Below are positions 18,619 through 28,320 of a DNA stretch of 46,801 nt, in pieces (positions within the stretch are counted from its first letter, which is position 1; each line of letters opens with the position of its first letter). Under the pieces are notes generated by a model. The model saw only the letters and a program-made list of their open reading frames with translations, searched no databases and was not told the origin of the DNA. The stretch is taken from the NCBI RefSeq assembly GCF_002994615.1, contig NZ_PVNK01000290.1, positions 1 to 46,801 on the forward strand. The letters run 5' to 3'. Origin of the DNA: Enhygromyxa salina. Lineage in GTDB: Bacteria > Myxococcota_A > Polyangia > Nannocystales > Nannocystaceae. The translations under genes and the position numbers were made by a program.

Positions 18619-19839
18619 GTGAGCTCACACGACCACGTCGACGCCCAGTGTCCAGCCTGCCGGCTGCACGCCTTGGTGCCGATGGCCCTGCGCAAGGTCG
18701 ATGAGCAGCGCTGGGAGCAGGTCGTCGCGGGGGAGCGCGATGTGGTGCAAATCGACGCTTGCCCGGTCTGCAACGGGGCGTGGTTTGACGCTGGCGAGCT
18801 CGATCTGCTCGCGGGTGAGGCCACGCAGATCGAGCGCGCGCTCGATCCCGAGTCGCGCCCGAGCAAGCGGATGTGCCCGCGTGGCTGCGCGCTCATGCGC
18901 GAACACGACCTCCCTGGGATCATCCGGACTCCGGTGGATCACTGCCCGGTCTGCCGAGGCATCTGGCTCGACGGCCACGAGCGCCGCAAGCTGGCCAAGT
19001 CGACGACCCGCGAGGGCCAGGAGGATCCCAAGAAGCGTTTGGCCCGGCGCGGCGCGATCTGGGCGGCGCAGCTGCTCGTTCAGCTGCCGGTCGAGGTCGA
19101 GAACCCGGTTCATCGGACCCCGTGGGTGGTGATCACGATCCTCGCCGTGCTCCTGTCGGCGTTTGGGCTGCAGCTGCTCGGCGTGATCGACCTCAGCAAT
19201 TGTGCGCCGGGCGTGGCCGGGATGCCGAGCGGCGCAATGCTCGGGGATCTGGCCGACGGTGCTTCAGTCCGGGATCTGTGCCTCGCTCCGGTCGCCGCCT
19301 CGCTCGCGCAGCAGTGGGCGACGATGGGCGCCGCGGCGCTCACCCAGGGCAGCTGGTACACCCTCGCAACCCACTGGTTCTTGCACGGCGGCTGGGCCCA
19401 CGTGCTCGGCAATTGCTACTTCCTCTATATCTTCGGCGACAACGTCGAGACCCTGTTTGGCCGCCTGCGCTTCGCGCTCTTCTTCGTCGCCGCGGCGATC
19501 GTCGGCGGCCTCGCCGAGGTCCTGCTGACTCAAAACACGGCCGCGCCGATTGTCGGGGCCTCGGGCGGGATCGCGGGGGTCATGGCGGCCTACCTGTGGT
19601 GCTTCCCGCGCAACAAGCTGTTTCAGGTCGTGCTCTTCATTCAGCTCAAGCTGCCCGCCTGGGTCTACCTGTTCGTGTGGGCCGGCTTTCAGGCGGTCAT
19701 GGGCCTGGTCGAGACCCGCAACGTCGGCGTCGCATGGTTCTCGCACCTGTTCGGCTTCGCGTTTGGGGCCGCGGTCACGCCCTTGATCCTGGCGATGCGG
19801 CGGCGCGAGGTCGCGCGGACCGTTCGCGTGCCCGCGTAG
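18619..19839 (+). CDS. Zinc-ribbon/rhomboid fusion protease
   Basis: This 406-residue protein has two N-terminal zinc-ribbon-like units. One carries CPAC and CPVCNGAWFDAGEL; the other carries CPRGC and CPVCRGIWLDGHER, of the TFIIB-type zf domain seen in bacteria. After a basic linker comes a rhomboid domain with about six to seven membrane segments. Its landmarks are HWFLHGGWAHVLGNCYFLYIF (TM2 H/N motif), GASGGIAGV (GxSG nucleophile) and SHLFGFAFGA (catalytic His). It is a predicted intramembrane protease with a cytosolic metal-binding head that may recruit substrate. The chosen start is GTG 18619. A TTG at 18538 would begin inside the repeat terminator and is less likely. Confidence 0.88.
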   Translation: MSSHDHVDAQCPACRLHALVPMALRKVDEQRWEQVVAGERDVVQIDACPVCNGAWFDAGELDLLAGEATQIERALDPESRPSKRMCPRGCALMREHDLPGIIRTPVDHCPVCRGIWLDGHERRKLAKSTTREGQEDPKKRLARRGAIWAAQLLVQLPVEVENPVHRTPWVVITILAVLLSAFGLQLLGVIDLSNCAPGVAGMPSGAMLGDLADGASVRDLCLAPVAASLAQQWATMGAAALTQGSWYTLATHWFLHGGWAHVLGNCYFLYIFGDNVETLFGRLRFALFFVAAAIVGGLAEVLLTQNTAAPIVGASGGIAGVMAAYLWCFPRNKLFQVVLFIQLKLPAWVYLFVWAGFQAVMGLVETRNVGVAWFSHLFGFAFGAAVTPLILAMRRREVARTVRVPA

Positions 19840-19851
19840 CGCAGCTGCCGG

Positions 19852-20133
19852 CTACTCGGGCGGGCGCCAGGCGGTGTCGGCGAGGTCGCCCTCTTCGAAG
19901 CCGAAGAACACCTTCATCTGGTTCTCGAGGAACTCGCGACCTTCTTGGGTCTGGAGGTCGAGGCGATAGGTGTTGATGTAGCGCGGCGACTCCTGCAGCC
20001 ACATCTGCCAGGCCTGCATCGAGACGTTGTCGTAGACGAGCTGGCCAAACTCGGTCGGGAAGGGCTTGAAGGGGATGCCCGGGAGCTCGGCGTTGAGCTT
20101 CTTGCAGTGGACCATGCGCGGCGTAGTGCTCAT
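19852..20133 (-). CDS. yggX: Oxidative damage protection / iron trafficking protein YggX
   Basis: This 93-residue YggX-family protein protects Fe-S clusters from oxidation and may carry Fe(II) in the cytosol. It matches the family in length and layout: an N-terminal MVHCKKL segment with the conserved Cys, FPTEFGQLVYDNVSMQAWQMWL, INTYRLDLQTQEGREFLENQM and a short acidic tail. An AGGA lies eight bases upstream of the ATG. It follows glycyl-tRNA synthetase by 44 bases and is probably the last gene of that transcript. It converges with the zinc-ribbon rhomboid gene. Confidence 0.95.
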   Translation of the reverse strand: MSTTPRMVHCKKLNAELPGIPFKPFPTEFGQLVYDNVSMQAWQMWLQESPRYINTYRLDLQTQEGREFLENQMKVFFGFEEGDLADTAWRPPE

Positions 20134-20177
20134 CGTTGCTTCCTGTCGGAGGGGGACCCTAACACATCACAGATCGG

Positions 20178-21770
20178 CTACTCGCGACCCTCGCGGAGGG
20201 CCGCGCGGACGACGTCGACGGCGGCGGCGATCTTGATCCGCTCCTGGCGGCGGTCGTCGCGATAGCGAATCGTCACGGTCTCGTCCTCGGCGGTCTGGCC
20301 GTCGATCGTGAGGCAGTAGGGCGTGCCGATCTCGTCGTGCCGGGCGTAGCGCCGACCGATCGCGTGCTGCATGTCGAGCTTGGCGTTGACGCCCGCGGTG
20401 AAGAACTCGTCGGCGACCTTGCGGGCGGTCTCGTCCATGCCGTCCTTGCGGACCAGCGGCAAGATCGCGCACTTGATCGGGGCCAGGCGCGGGTGGAGGC
20501 GCAAGACCGTGCGCGCGCCCTTGCCCGAGGCGTCGGCGGGCTCCTCGGCGTAGGCGTTGCACAAGACGGCGAGCACGCCCCGGGTCGCGCCCGCGGCGGG
20601 CTCGACGACGTGGGGGGTGTAGCGCCAGCCCTTCTTGCCCGTGTTCGGATCTTGGGCCTCGGGGTCGTGATAGACCAGCTTCTTGCCCGAGCCCGCGGCG
20701 TGGGCCGAGAGGTCGTAGTTGGTCCGCGAGGCCACACCCTCGAGCTCGTCCCAGCCCCACGGGAACTCGTACTCGATGTCGAAGGTGCCGTCGGAGTAGT
20801 GGGCGAGCTCGCTCGGATCGTGCTCGCGGAAGCTCAGCTTGTCGGCGCTCAGGCCGATGCTGCGCCACCACTTCATGCGTTCGTTCTTCCAGTACTCGAG
20901 GGCCTCGCGGCCCTTGCCGGGCTCGACGAAGTACTCCATCTCCATCTGCTCGAATTCACAGGAGCGGAAGATGAAGTGCTCGACGGTGACCTCGTTGCGG
21001 AAGCTCTTGCCCATCTGCGCGATCCCGAAGGGGACCTTGGCCGACATCGACTGCTGGACGTTCAAGAACTGGACGAACATGCCCTGCGCCGTCTCGGGCC
21101 GGAGGTAGACCGCCGACTCGGCGATCACGGCGTCGACGGCCGCGCGCAGGGCCTTTTGATCGTCGCCGCGCGCGACGCCAGCCTCGACCGCGGCGATGAC
21201 CCCGGCGAGGGGGTCGACGGCGCCGAGGTTGGTCCGGAACATGCCGTTGAAGTCGCGCTCGGGCGAGAGCAGGGGCGAGCCGCAGTTGGGGCAGACGTAG
21301 CCGCGATCGCCGGCCTTGGCCCCGCGCAGGATCTTGCCCTTGCGCTCGAGCACGTGGCCCTCTTCGGTGAGCTTGGCGAGCGCGGCCTTGGCCCGGCCCT
21401 TGTCGGCGAGCTCGATCGGCGCGTCGGCGCCCGCGGCCATGCGCGGGGCCTTGTCGGCCCGGAAGCGCTCCTGGCAGACGAGGCAGTCGACGAGGGGGTC
21501 GGTGAAGTTGGCGAGGTGGCCGCTGCTGCGCCAGACCTCGGGGTGCATGATGATCGACGCGTCGAGGCCGTAGATGTCCTCGCGGCTGTGGACCATCGCG
21601 GTCCACCACTCGCTCATGAGGTTGCGCTTGAGCTCGACGCCCATCGGGCCGTAGTCGTAGGCGCTGCGCAGGCCGCCGTAGATCTCGGAGCTCTGGAACA
21701 CGAAGCCCCTGCGCTTGCACAGGGACACGATCTTCTGCATCAGCTCGGGCTCGGAGGTCGCGGCGGCCAT
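20178..21770 (-). CDS. glyQS: Glycyl-tRNA synthetase (dimeric alpha2 type)
   Basis: This class II aminoacyl-tRNA synthetase charges tRNA-Gly. It has 530 residues, of the single-chain alpha2 type rather than the GlyQ/GlyS alpha2beta2 type. Motifs include FQSSEIYGGLRSAYDYGPMGVELKRN near the N-terminus and zinc-ribbon-like cysteine pairs (CLVC at about 98 and CPNCGSP at about 160). Also present are YLRPETAQGMFVQF with SFRNEV (motif 2 region), EFEQMEMEYF, and WRYTPHVVEPAAGATRG (motif 3). The C-terminal anticodon-binding domain begins around APIKCAILPLV. It lies in a probable operon behind two lipoprotein genes and before yggX. Confidence 0.97.
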   Translation of the reverse strand: MAAATSEPELMQKIVSLCKRRGFVFQSSEIYGGLRSAYDYGPMGVELKRNLMSEWWTAMVHSREDIYGLDASIIMHPEVWRSSGHLANFTDPLVDCLVCQERFRADKAPRMAAGADAPIELADKGRAKAALAKLTEEGHVLERKGKILRGAKAGDRGYVCPNCGSPLLSPERDFNGMFRTNLGAVDPLAGVIAAVEAGVARGDDQKALRAAVDAVIAESAVYLRPETAQGMFVQFLNVQQSMSAKVPFGIAQMGKSFRNEVTVEHFIFRSCEFEQMEMEYFVEPGKGREALEYWKNERMKWWRSIGLSADKLSFREHDPSELAHYSDGTFDIEYEFPWGWDELEGVASRTNYDLSAHAAGSGKKLVYHDPEAQDPNTGKKGWRYTPHVVEPAAGATRGVLAVLCNAYAEEPADASGKGARTVLRLHPRLAPIKCAILPLVRKDGMDETARKVADEFFTAGVNAKLDMQHAIGRRYARHDEIGTPYCLTIDGQTAEDETVTIRYRDDRRQERIKIAAAVDVVRAALREGRE

Positions 21771-21793
21771 GGGCCACGCGGTTTAGCACAAAC

Positions 21794-22498
21794 CTATTTG
21801 CCGGTCAGGCGCGCGAGCAAGTCGGGGGCGGTGAGCTCGGGATCCTGGCTGGGCTTGGCGATCAGCTGGATGTCGCCGTCGAGGATCGGGGCCATCACGA
21901 CCGGGAGCATCACGACCTCGTTTTCGAGCACGACCGCGACGCGCTGGCCGACGTGGGCCTGGGTCAGGGCGGCGAAGCGCTCGGACTGGGCCGGGCCGAG
22001 CTGGACGTGGACGCTGGGGCCGTGGTCGTGTCGCTGGATCCCGGCGCGGGCCTCGGCGTCGACGGCGAAGCCCCGGGCGCGATCGACGAAGTACAGGCGC
22101 CAGGCGACGCGCTCGCCGGGGCCGAAGGGGTCGCGCTGCCAGACGGGCCAAAGCTCGGGCGGGCGGGGGTGGAGGGCCTCGTAGGCCGAGAGCGCGCTGG
22201 CGAGGGCCTCGCGCGTCTCGGCCTCGATGATCGGCTCGGGGTGGCGGAGGCCCTCGGTGCCGGTCCGGCCCTCGAGGCGCGCGTCGGCGCCGGGCGGGCG
22301 GGTGATCGAGATCTCGGTCAAGAAGGCGATCACCCAGGGGTGATCGTCGACGACCGGGGCGACGCTGAGCGCGGCCTGGACCGGGGCCCGCTCGCTCGCC
22401 GCGTCGGCGCTCGGGCGGTCTTTGCAGCTGGCGCCGAACAGGACCAGGGCGAGCCCGAGCGCCGTCGCTCGCAGGAGCCCGTGAGTTTTTGTGCGCAC
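21794..22498 (-). CDS. Lipoprotein resembling the SecD P1-head subdomain
   Basis: This 234-residue lipoprotein has lipobox FGASC (Cys 25). The last 65 residues (HVQLGPAQSERFAALTQAHV, then GQRVAVVLENEVVMLPVVMA and PILDGDIQLIAK) closely follow the pattern of the SecD periplasmic P1-head: x-V-x-L-x-x-x-x-x-x-x-F-A-x-L-T, then G-x-x-V-A-x-V-L-x-x-x-V-x-x-x-P-V-x-x-x-I-x-x-G. A preceding segment (WRLYFVDRARGFAVDAE) also resembles the strand before that domain in SecD. No SecD/SecF membrane domain is present, so it is a free-standing membrane-anchored version of unknown role. It starts seven bases after the lipin-like gene and stops 23 bases before glyQS. Confidence 0.82.
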   Translation of the reverse strand: MRTKTHGLLRATALGLALVLFGASCKDRPSADAASERAPVQAALSVAPVVDDHPWVIAFLTEISITRPPGADARLEGRTGTEGLRHPEPIIEAETREALASALSAYEALHPRPPELWPVWQRDPFGPGERVAWRLYFVDRARGFAVDAEARAGIQRHDHGPSVHVQLGPAQSERFAALTQAHVGQRVAVVLENEVVMLPVVMAPILDGDIQLIAKPSQDPELTAPDLLARLTGK

Positions 22499-22505
22499 GC
22501 CCTCG

Positions 22506-23717
22506 TTACTCGCACAGATCCGCGAGGGCCTCGAATTCGGGGACGAGCTCGGCGTAGCTCTCGATTCGCCGCCCGCCCCAGGGGTCGGTGAACTGGAAGA
22601 ACACGCGGTGATCGAGGGGCATCAGCCCGGCGTTGTCGTAGGCCTCGGCGTCGGAGTCGGTGTTGCCGAACACGTAGGTTGGGATCAGGCCCTTGCCAGC
22701 GAGCATCTCGAGCTCGCCGGTCTTGTAGTCGACCGCGGCGTCGCCGAGCGCGCCCTCGAGCTCGAGGCTGGTGTGGATGACGCCGGGCGGGAATCCGCGG
22801 ACCTCGATGAACTCGCGGGTTCGCTCGACGAGGAACTCGGGCCGCGCGGTCAGGTACATCGCGTGATAGCCCTTGTCTTGCAGGGTGCTCAAAGCCGCGG
22901 CCGACTGCGGGTTGGCGTCGGGCGTGACGCCCAACAGGAGGTCGACGAATTCCTCGGTCTCGAAGGTCGTGAGGGTCCCGTCGACGTCGCTGAGGAAGAT
23001 CGGGGTGCCGGGCTCGACGACCTCGATGATGCCCTCGGCCGTGCTCGCGTCGCCGCGCACGACCATGTGGACCCGGTGGCGGCCGAGCTCGAGCTCCTGG
23101 TCGGCGGGGATCTCGAGGTAGACCCAGCCGCCCGTGTCCTCGACGCCCTCGACGGTCGCGTGGCTGCCCTCTTCGGTCGTCCAGGCCTCGCCCATGAACT
23201 CCCACGGGCCCGCGCAATCGCGCATCACGTAGACGTCGACGCGCTCGTCCTTGAGATCCTTGTCGATGGTTCCGTAGGTGAATTTGCCGAGCAACCACTG
23301 GGTCTCGCCCGGCACGTAGAACATGTCGCGCACGCGGTGTTGGGGATCGCCCGCGAGCACGATGAGGTTGCTATCGAGGTGCTGCCAGTCGAGCTCCGGG
23401 CCCGGCGCGGGCGGGGCCGCGTCGCAGGCCGGGGGCGGCTCGCACCAGGGGCCGAAGCCGGGATCGGGTGGGTCGCCGTCGCCGTCGCCGGTGTCGCCGT
23501 CGCCGTCCCCTTCGCCGGTGTCGCCGTCGCCGTCCCCGCCTGGATCTCCGTCGCCGTCGCCGCCGTCGCCGTCTCCGGTCTCGCCGGGATCCCCGTCGCC
23601 GTCCCCGAGGGTCTCGGCGCTGTCCGCCGTCACCATGGTCCCGTCATCGCCGCTGCAGCCGACCGCGACGAGGCACGAGGATAGAGCCGCGGCTCGGCAC
23701 AGACGGATTGCTGACAT
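22506..23717 (-). CDS. Lipoprotein with lipin/LNS2-like HAD phosphatase domain and Gly-Asp repeat
   Basis: This 403-residue lipoprotein has lipobox VAVGC (Cys 21), followed by a GDGDPGETGDGDGGDGDGD-type spacer to about residue 85. Residues 110-235 form a beta-rich region. Then comes a HAD domain with the nucleophile motif FLSDVDGTLTTF (D244-x-D246-G-T), MYLTARPEFL (motif II Thr) and YKTGELEML (motif III Lys region), then VFGNTDSDAEAY (motif IV acidic residues). This arrangement matches the LNS2 domain of lipin/Smp2 phosphatidate phosphatases, so a lipid phosphatase acting outside the cytosol is plausible. First gene of a probable operon with the SecD-head protein, glyQS and yggX. Confidence 0.85.
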   Translation of the reverse strand: MSAIRLCRAAALSSCLVAVGCSGDDGTMVTADSAETLGDGDGDPGETGDGDGGDGDGDPGGDGDGDTGEGDGDGDTGDGDGDPPDPGFGPWCEPPPACDAAPPAPGPELDWQHLDSNLIVLAGDPQHRVRDMFYVPGETQWLLGKFTYGTIDKDLKDERVDVYVMRDCAGPWEFMGEAWTTEEGSHATVEGVEDTGGWVYLEIPADQELELGRHRVHMVVRGDASTAEGIIEVVEPGTPIFLSDVDGTLTTFETEEFVDLLLGVTPDANPQSAAALSTLQDKGYHAMYLTARPEFLVERTREFIEVRGFPPGVIHTSLELEGALGDAAVDYKTGELEMLAGKGLIPTYVFGNTDSDAEAYDNAGLMPLDHRVFFQFTDPWGGRRIESYAELVPEFEALADLCE

Positions 23718-23733
23718 CTGGCCAAACTACTAC

Positions 23734-23769
23734 AAAAAAGCCCCGGGTGAGGCTGGCACCTCACCCGGG
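23734..23769 (-). terminator. Intrinsic terminator (minus strand) before the lipin-like gene
   Basis: On the minus strand an 11-bp perfect stem (CCCGGGTGAGG at 23742-23752 with CCTCACCCGGG at 23759-23769) is followed by GC and six T residues (23739-23734). It lies downstream of the flavin oxidoreductase gene and only 17 bases before the next start codon (23717), so it may also attenuate that gene. Confidence 0.85.
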
Positions 23770-23916
23770 TTCCCGTCTCGTGTCGCCGGGGCTGGTCACA
23801 GCCCGAGCGAAGACTCCCTCATCCGATCCGGCCGGACTCCCATTCGGCCATGCTGGACACCTGGCAGTACGGCGGGTTGGACCAGGGGTTACGTGGAGGA
23901 AGAACTCAACCGAAAA

Positions 23917-25389
<1,473 letters not shown>

Positions 25390-25391
25390 GG

Positions 25392-26144
25392 CTACGAGCC
25401 TGGCAAAAACGAGACCGCGTGGCGAGCGAGGGCGAGGCCTTCGCCCATCACGACCTCGCCGCCCCAGCGCTCGAGCCACAGCACGTCCCGGGCTCCGGCG
25501 CGATAGACGTAGGTGCCGACCCGCGAGCCCTGGGGCCGACCGTGGCTGCCGACCGCGGCGACGCTGGCCTGGCCCCGGCGCGAGAGCGCGTAGACCCGGG
25601 CGCTGTCGCGGCGCGGCTGAATGTTGCGGGGCGGCTCGCCAGCGAGGCCATGATCGAGGATCGGCTCGACGGCGAACCAATCTTCGCGCTCGCGCGAGCC
25701 GATCAGCCAGCGCTTGCGCGCGCCGTCGGCCATGATCGCGACGACGGTGGTCGTGCCGCCCTCGCGCAAGCGCAAGATTCCTTCGACAACGAAGTCACCC
25801 TCGACGAGCTTGTCGCTGGCCTCGATCAGGATCACGTCACCGACCCGCAGCCCGTCAATGTCGAGATCTTCTGCGCCTCGCGGGGCGTTGCCCCCGGCGG
25901 CTGCGATCCCGGCCCCGCTCTCGAGCGAGGCCTGGAGCCGTTCGGCGACCCGGGCTCGTACTTTTTTCACGGATGCATTGTCCGATGGTGCGCCGCTGGC
26001 GGCCGCCAGCGCCAGGGGACCGTCACCCTGCTCGAGCGCGCGGGTGTTGTCACCCCAATCACGCAATCGACGAGCCGCGAGCACGCCGACCCAAAACGCT
26101 CCGGCGATGGTCATGGCGGCGAGCAGGCTTGGAACGGCGAACAT
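25392..26144 (-). CDS. Membrane-anchored DUF4178-like protein
   Basis: This 250-residue protein has one N-terminal transmembrane helix (VPSLLAAMTIAGAFWVGVLAA), a charged linker and a beta-rich region. The segment LRVGDVILIEASDKLVEGDF, continuing VVEGILRLREGGTTTVVAIM and then ARKRWLIGSREREDWFAVEP, follows the pattern of DUF4178 domains (VGDxV, GxxxxxYxV, WLxxE). The C-terminus is a further strand-rich part (GTYVYRAGARDVLWLERWGG). The ATG at 26144 gives the membrane helix; the open frame upstream to 26348 is probably untranslated. The flavin oxidoreductase gene follows after two bases, so they are co-transcribed. Function unknown. Confidence 0.75.
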   Translation of the reverse strand: MFAVPSLLAAMTIAGAFWVGVLAARRLRDWGDNTRALEQGDGPLALAAASGAPSDNASVKKVRARVAERLQASLESGAGIAAAGGNAPRGAEDLDIDGLRVGDVILIEASDKLVEGDFVVEGILRLREGGTTTVVAIMADGARKRWLIGSREREDWFAVEPILDHGLAGEPPRNIQPRRDSARVYALSRRGQASVAAVGSHGRPQGSRVGTYVYRAGARDVLWLERWGGEVVMGEGLALARHAVSFLPGS

Positions 26145-26346
26145 GTCGGTATTTGCGCGGTGGATGTGAGCGGACAGACAGTGGGAAGGCGCCTGCACAC
26201 TGCTCAGCCTCATCAGCATACACCCGACTCGGGCCCGGTCGACCGATCCGCGCCACTGCACCGGGGCGCCCGCCTTGACGGCCTTGCCAGTGCGTAGATA
26301 CAAGCCCATCGGCGTCGCGCTGGCCGCGACGCCAGCGAGCACATGC

Positions 26347-27297
26347 ATGCAACCGACCGCTTGGGAACCTGAAGGAGTCGAGGCCCTCCTCGATTCGAAG
26401 GGGACGCTGGCCGACCCCGCCGCGGTCCGCGGGCTCGATCTGCGTGACTATTATAAAAAGTTGGTCGCGGCGCGGGTCCTCGACGTCAAGCTCCGCCGCC
26501 TCGAGCTGCCGATGTGGGCGTCGGCCGCCGGCGAAGAGGCGGTCAGCGTGGCGATCGGCGACCTCGTCGAGGACGACGACACGGTGTTCGTCGGCAACCG
26601 CGACGCCGCGATCGGTCTGACCCGGGGGATGGCCCTGACCGAGCTGGTCAGCCAGCTGCTCGGGCGGGGCAGCTCCGAGACCCGCGGCCGCGGGCTGCCG
26701 GGCTCGATCAGCTCGCAGGCCCACGCGATCGTCGGGGCCAGCGAGGCCCTGGGCATGAGCCTCGGTCTGGCCGTCGGTCACGCCCACGGCCAGGCGCTGT
26801 TTGGACGCGGCCGCGCGAGCGTGGTCGTGTTTGGCGAGGGCCTGACGACGACCGGGATGTTCCACGAGAGCGTGGCCGTGGCCCTGGCTCACGACGCGCC
26901 GCTGGTGTTCGTGTGCAAGTCGCAGATCTGGCCCGACGGCGCGCCGCCCGAGGCCGGGCTCCTCGGTGACAGCGTGTCCGATCGCGCGCGGGCGGCCGGG
27001 CTGTGGACCCGCCGCTGTGACGGCGCCGACGCCCTCGGTGTGCGCCGAGCGATCGGCGCGGCCCTACACCGAGCCAAAGATGGCGCCGGCCCGGGCCTCG
27101 TCGAGGTCGTGGTCACGCCCCTGGCCCAAGACCCCCCGGCCGAGCGCGATCCCGTCGAGCGCCTGCGTCGCTTGCTCGACGCCCGCGGCGAGTGGACCCA
27201 GCCCTTTCAAGATGTGACCGAGGCCGAGATCCACGGCTTGATCGATCGGGCGGTGCAAGAGGCCGTAGATGCCGGGCAAGACGAGGTGAGCTCGTGA
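26347..27297 (+). CDS. 2-Oxoacid dehydrogenase E1 alpha homolog with altered TPP-binding residues
   Basis: This 316-residue protein has the fold signatures of pyruvate/branched-chain E1 alpha: RDYYKKLVAARVLDVKLRRL, SAAGEEAVSVAIG, LTRGMALTEL, a GRG near 114-116, HAIVGASEALGMSLGLAVG and DPVERLRRLL. Many cofactor residues differ from the family by eye. The Y-R-x-H-G block is N84-R-D-A-A (His to Ala), the GDG Mg motif is GEG (163-165), the second Mg ligand Asn is Gln 193 (CKSQ for CENN), and the HxxSxSDP phosphorylation/active loop is missing between VEVVVTP and DPVERL. It may be inactive or altered. GTGA overlap with the E1 beta gene. The ATG at 26347 is chosen; an in-frame start at 26275 is less likely. 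Confidence 0.85.
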   Translation: MQPTAWEPEGVEALLDSKGTLADPAAVRGLDLRDYYKKLVAARVLDVKLRRLELPMWASAAGEEAVSVAIGDLVEDDDTVFVGNRDAAIGLTRGMALTELVSQLLGRGSSETRGRGLPGSISSQAHAIVGASEALGMSLGLAVGHAHGQALFGRGRASVVVFGEGLTTTGMFHESVAVALAHDAPLVFVCKSQIWPDGAPPEAGLLGDSVSDRARAAGLWTRRCDGADALGVRRAIGAALHRAKDGAGPGLVEVVVTPLAQDPPAERDPVERLRRLLDARGEWTQPFQDVTEAEIHGLIDRAVQEAVDAGQDEVSS

Positions 27298-28295
27298 GCG
27301 CGCTCCAGCCTCTCTCCCGCCTCGTGGCCGCGCTCTTGCGCGAGGACGAGCGCCGCTGCCTGCTCGGCGAGGACGTCCGCAGCGGCGGCATGCTCGGGCT
27401 CTCGCGCGTCGCGGCTCAGGATGAGCAGCTGCGCGCGCGCGTCCTGGGCTCGCCGCTGACGGCCAGCGCCCACGTCGCCCACGCTGGCGGGCTCGCGCTG
27501 GCGGGCCTGCGCCCGATCGTGCTGTTGCCGTCTTCAACGGCGCTGCTCGAGGCGCTCGCGGCCCTGCGCGAGCTCGGCCGCCTGCGCTGGCGCAGCGGTG
27601 AGCAGCGCGCGGTCCCGGCCCTCTTTGTCGCCCCCAACGGCCCCGGCTTCGGCGTCGGCGGTGAGGCCGCCGAGTCCGTCGAGGCGACCCTGGCGGCGGT
27701 CCCCGGCGTCGAGCTGTGGTGCGCCGGGCGAGCCGAAGATCTGTGCGCCTACCTCCGCAGCGCCGCCGACTTCTCCGGCGCCGAAGCTCGGCCCGCGCAG
27801 GTCGGCCCGCGGGTGCTGTTGCTCCCGCGCAGCGTGGTCGTCCGGGATCTGCTCGTCGACGTCGATCTCGACCAGGCGCTGCCTCGCTCGGTGACCGCGC
27901 TCGTGCGCGAGGGCGATCGGGCCACGGTGTTCGCCTGGGGCGAGGCGCTCGCGCCCGCGCTCGCGGCCGCCCAGGCCTGCGCCGCTCTCGACCCAGCCAT
28001 CGAGGTCAAGGTCGTCGATCTCGGCCGCCTCGCGCCCCTCGACGAGGAGCTGCTCGTCGAGCACGCCAGCGCGACCGGGAAGATCGTCATCGCGCACGCG
28101 GGCCCCCGCCGCGGCGGACTCGGTGCCGAGCTCGCCGCGCTGTTCGCCGATCGCTGCATCCTCCACCTCGACGCGCCGATCGTCCGCGTCACCGGGGAGC
28201 TCGAGCCCGCGCTGGTCGCGGGTCACGAGGAGCTGCGCGCCAGCCCCAGCGCGTCGGCGATCGCTGCGGCGATCAACCACGTCGTCCATTACTGA
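27294..28295 (+). CDS. 2-Oxoacid dehydrogenase E1 beta homolog lacking the catalytic Glu
   Basis: This 333-residue protein, starting with GTG that overlaps the E1 alpha stop, has the E1 beta layout. Landmarks are CLLGEDV (21-28), SPLTASAH with LALAGLRPIVLLPS (TPP-binding region), a middle ending in VPGVELWCAGRAEDL, a second domain from about residue 200 (ATVFAWGEALAPALAAAQ, VKVVDLGRLAPLD) and a C-terminal region. Alignment from memory to human E1 beta puts Ala57 where the cofactor-activating Glu of the TPI(S/T)E motif should be, and Ala125 where the active-site His of QHSQ should be. Both are normally invariant. Its role as the TPP-binding partner is therefore doubtful; a structural role or altered chemistry is inferred. 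Confidence 0.85.
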   Translation: MSALQPLSRLVAALLREDERRCLLGEDVRSGGMLGLSRVAAQDEQLRARVLGSPLTASAHVAHAGGLALAGLRPIVLLPSSTALLEALAALRELGRLRWRSGEQRAVPALFVAPNGPGFGVGGEAAESVEATLAAVPGVELWCAGRAEDLCAYLRSAADFSGAEARPAQVGPRVLLLPRSVVVRDLLVDVDLDQALPRSVTALVREGDRATVFAWGEALAPALAAAQACAALDPAIEVKVVDLGRLAPLDEELLVEHASATGKIVIAHAGPRRGGLGAELAALFADRCILHLDAPIVRVTGELEPALVAGHEELRASPSASAIAAAINHVVHY

Positions 28296-28320
28296 GCCCC
28301 TGAGAGCCCCCGAGTCCCGC

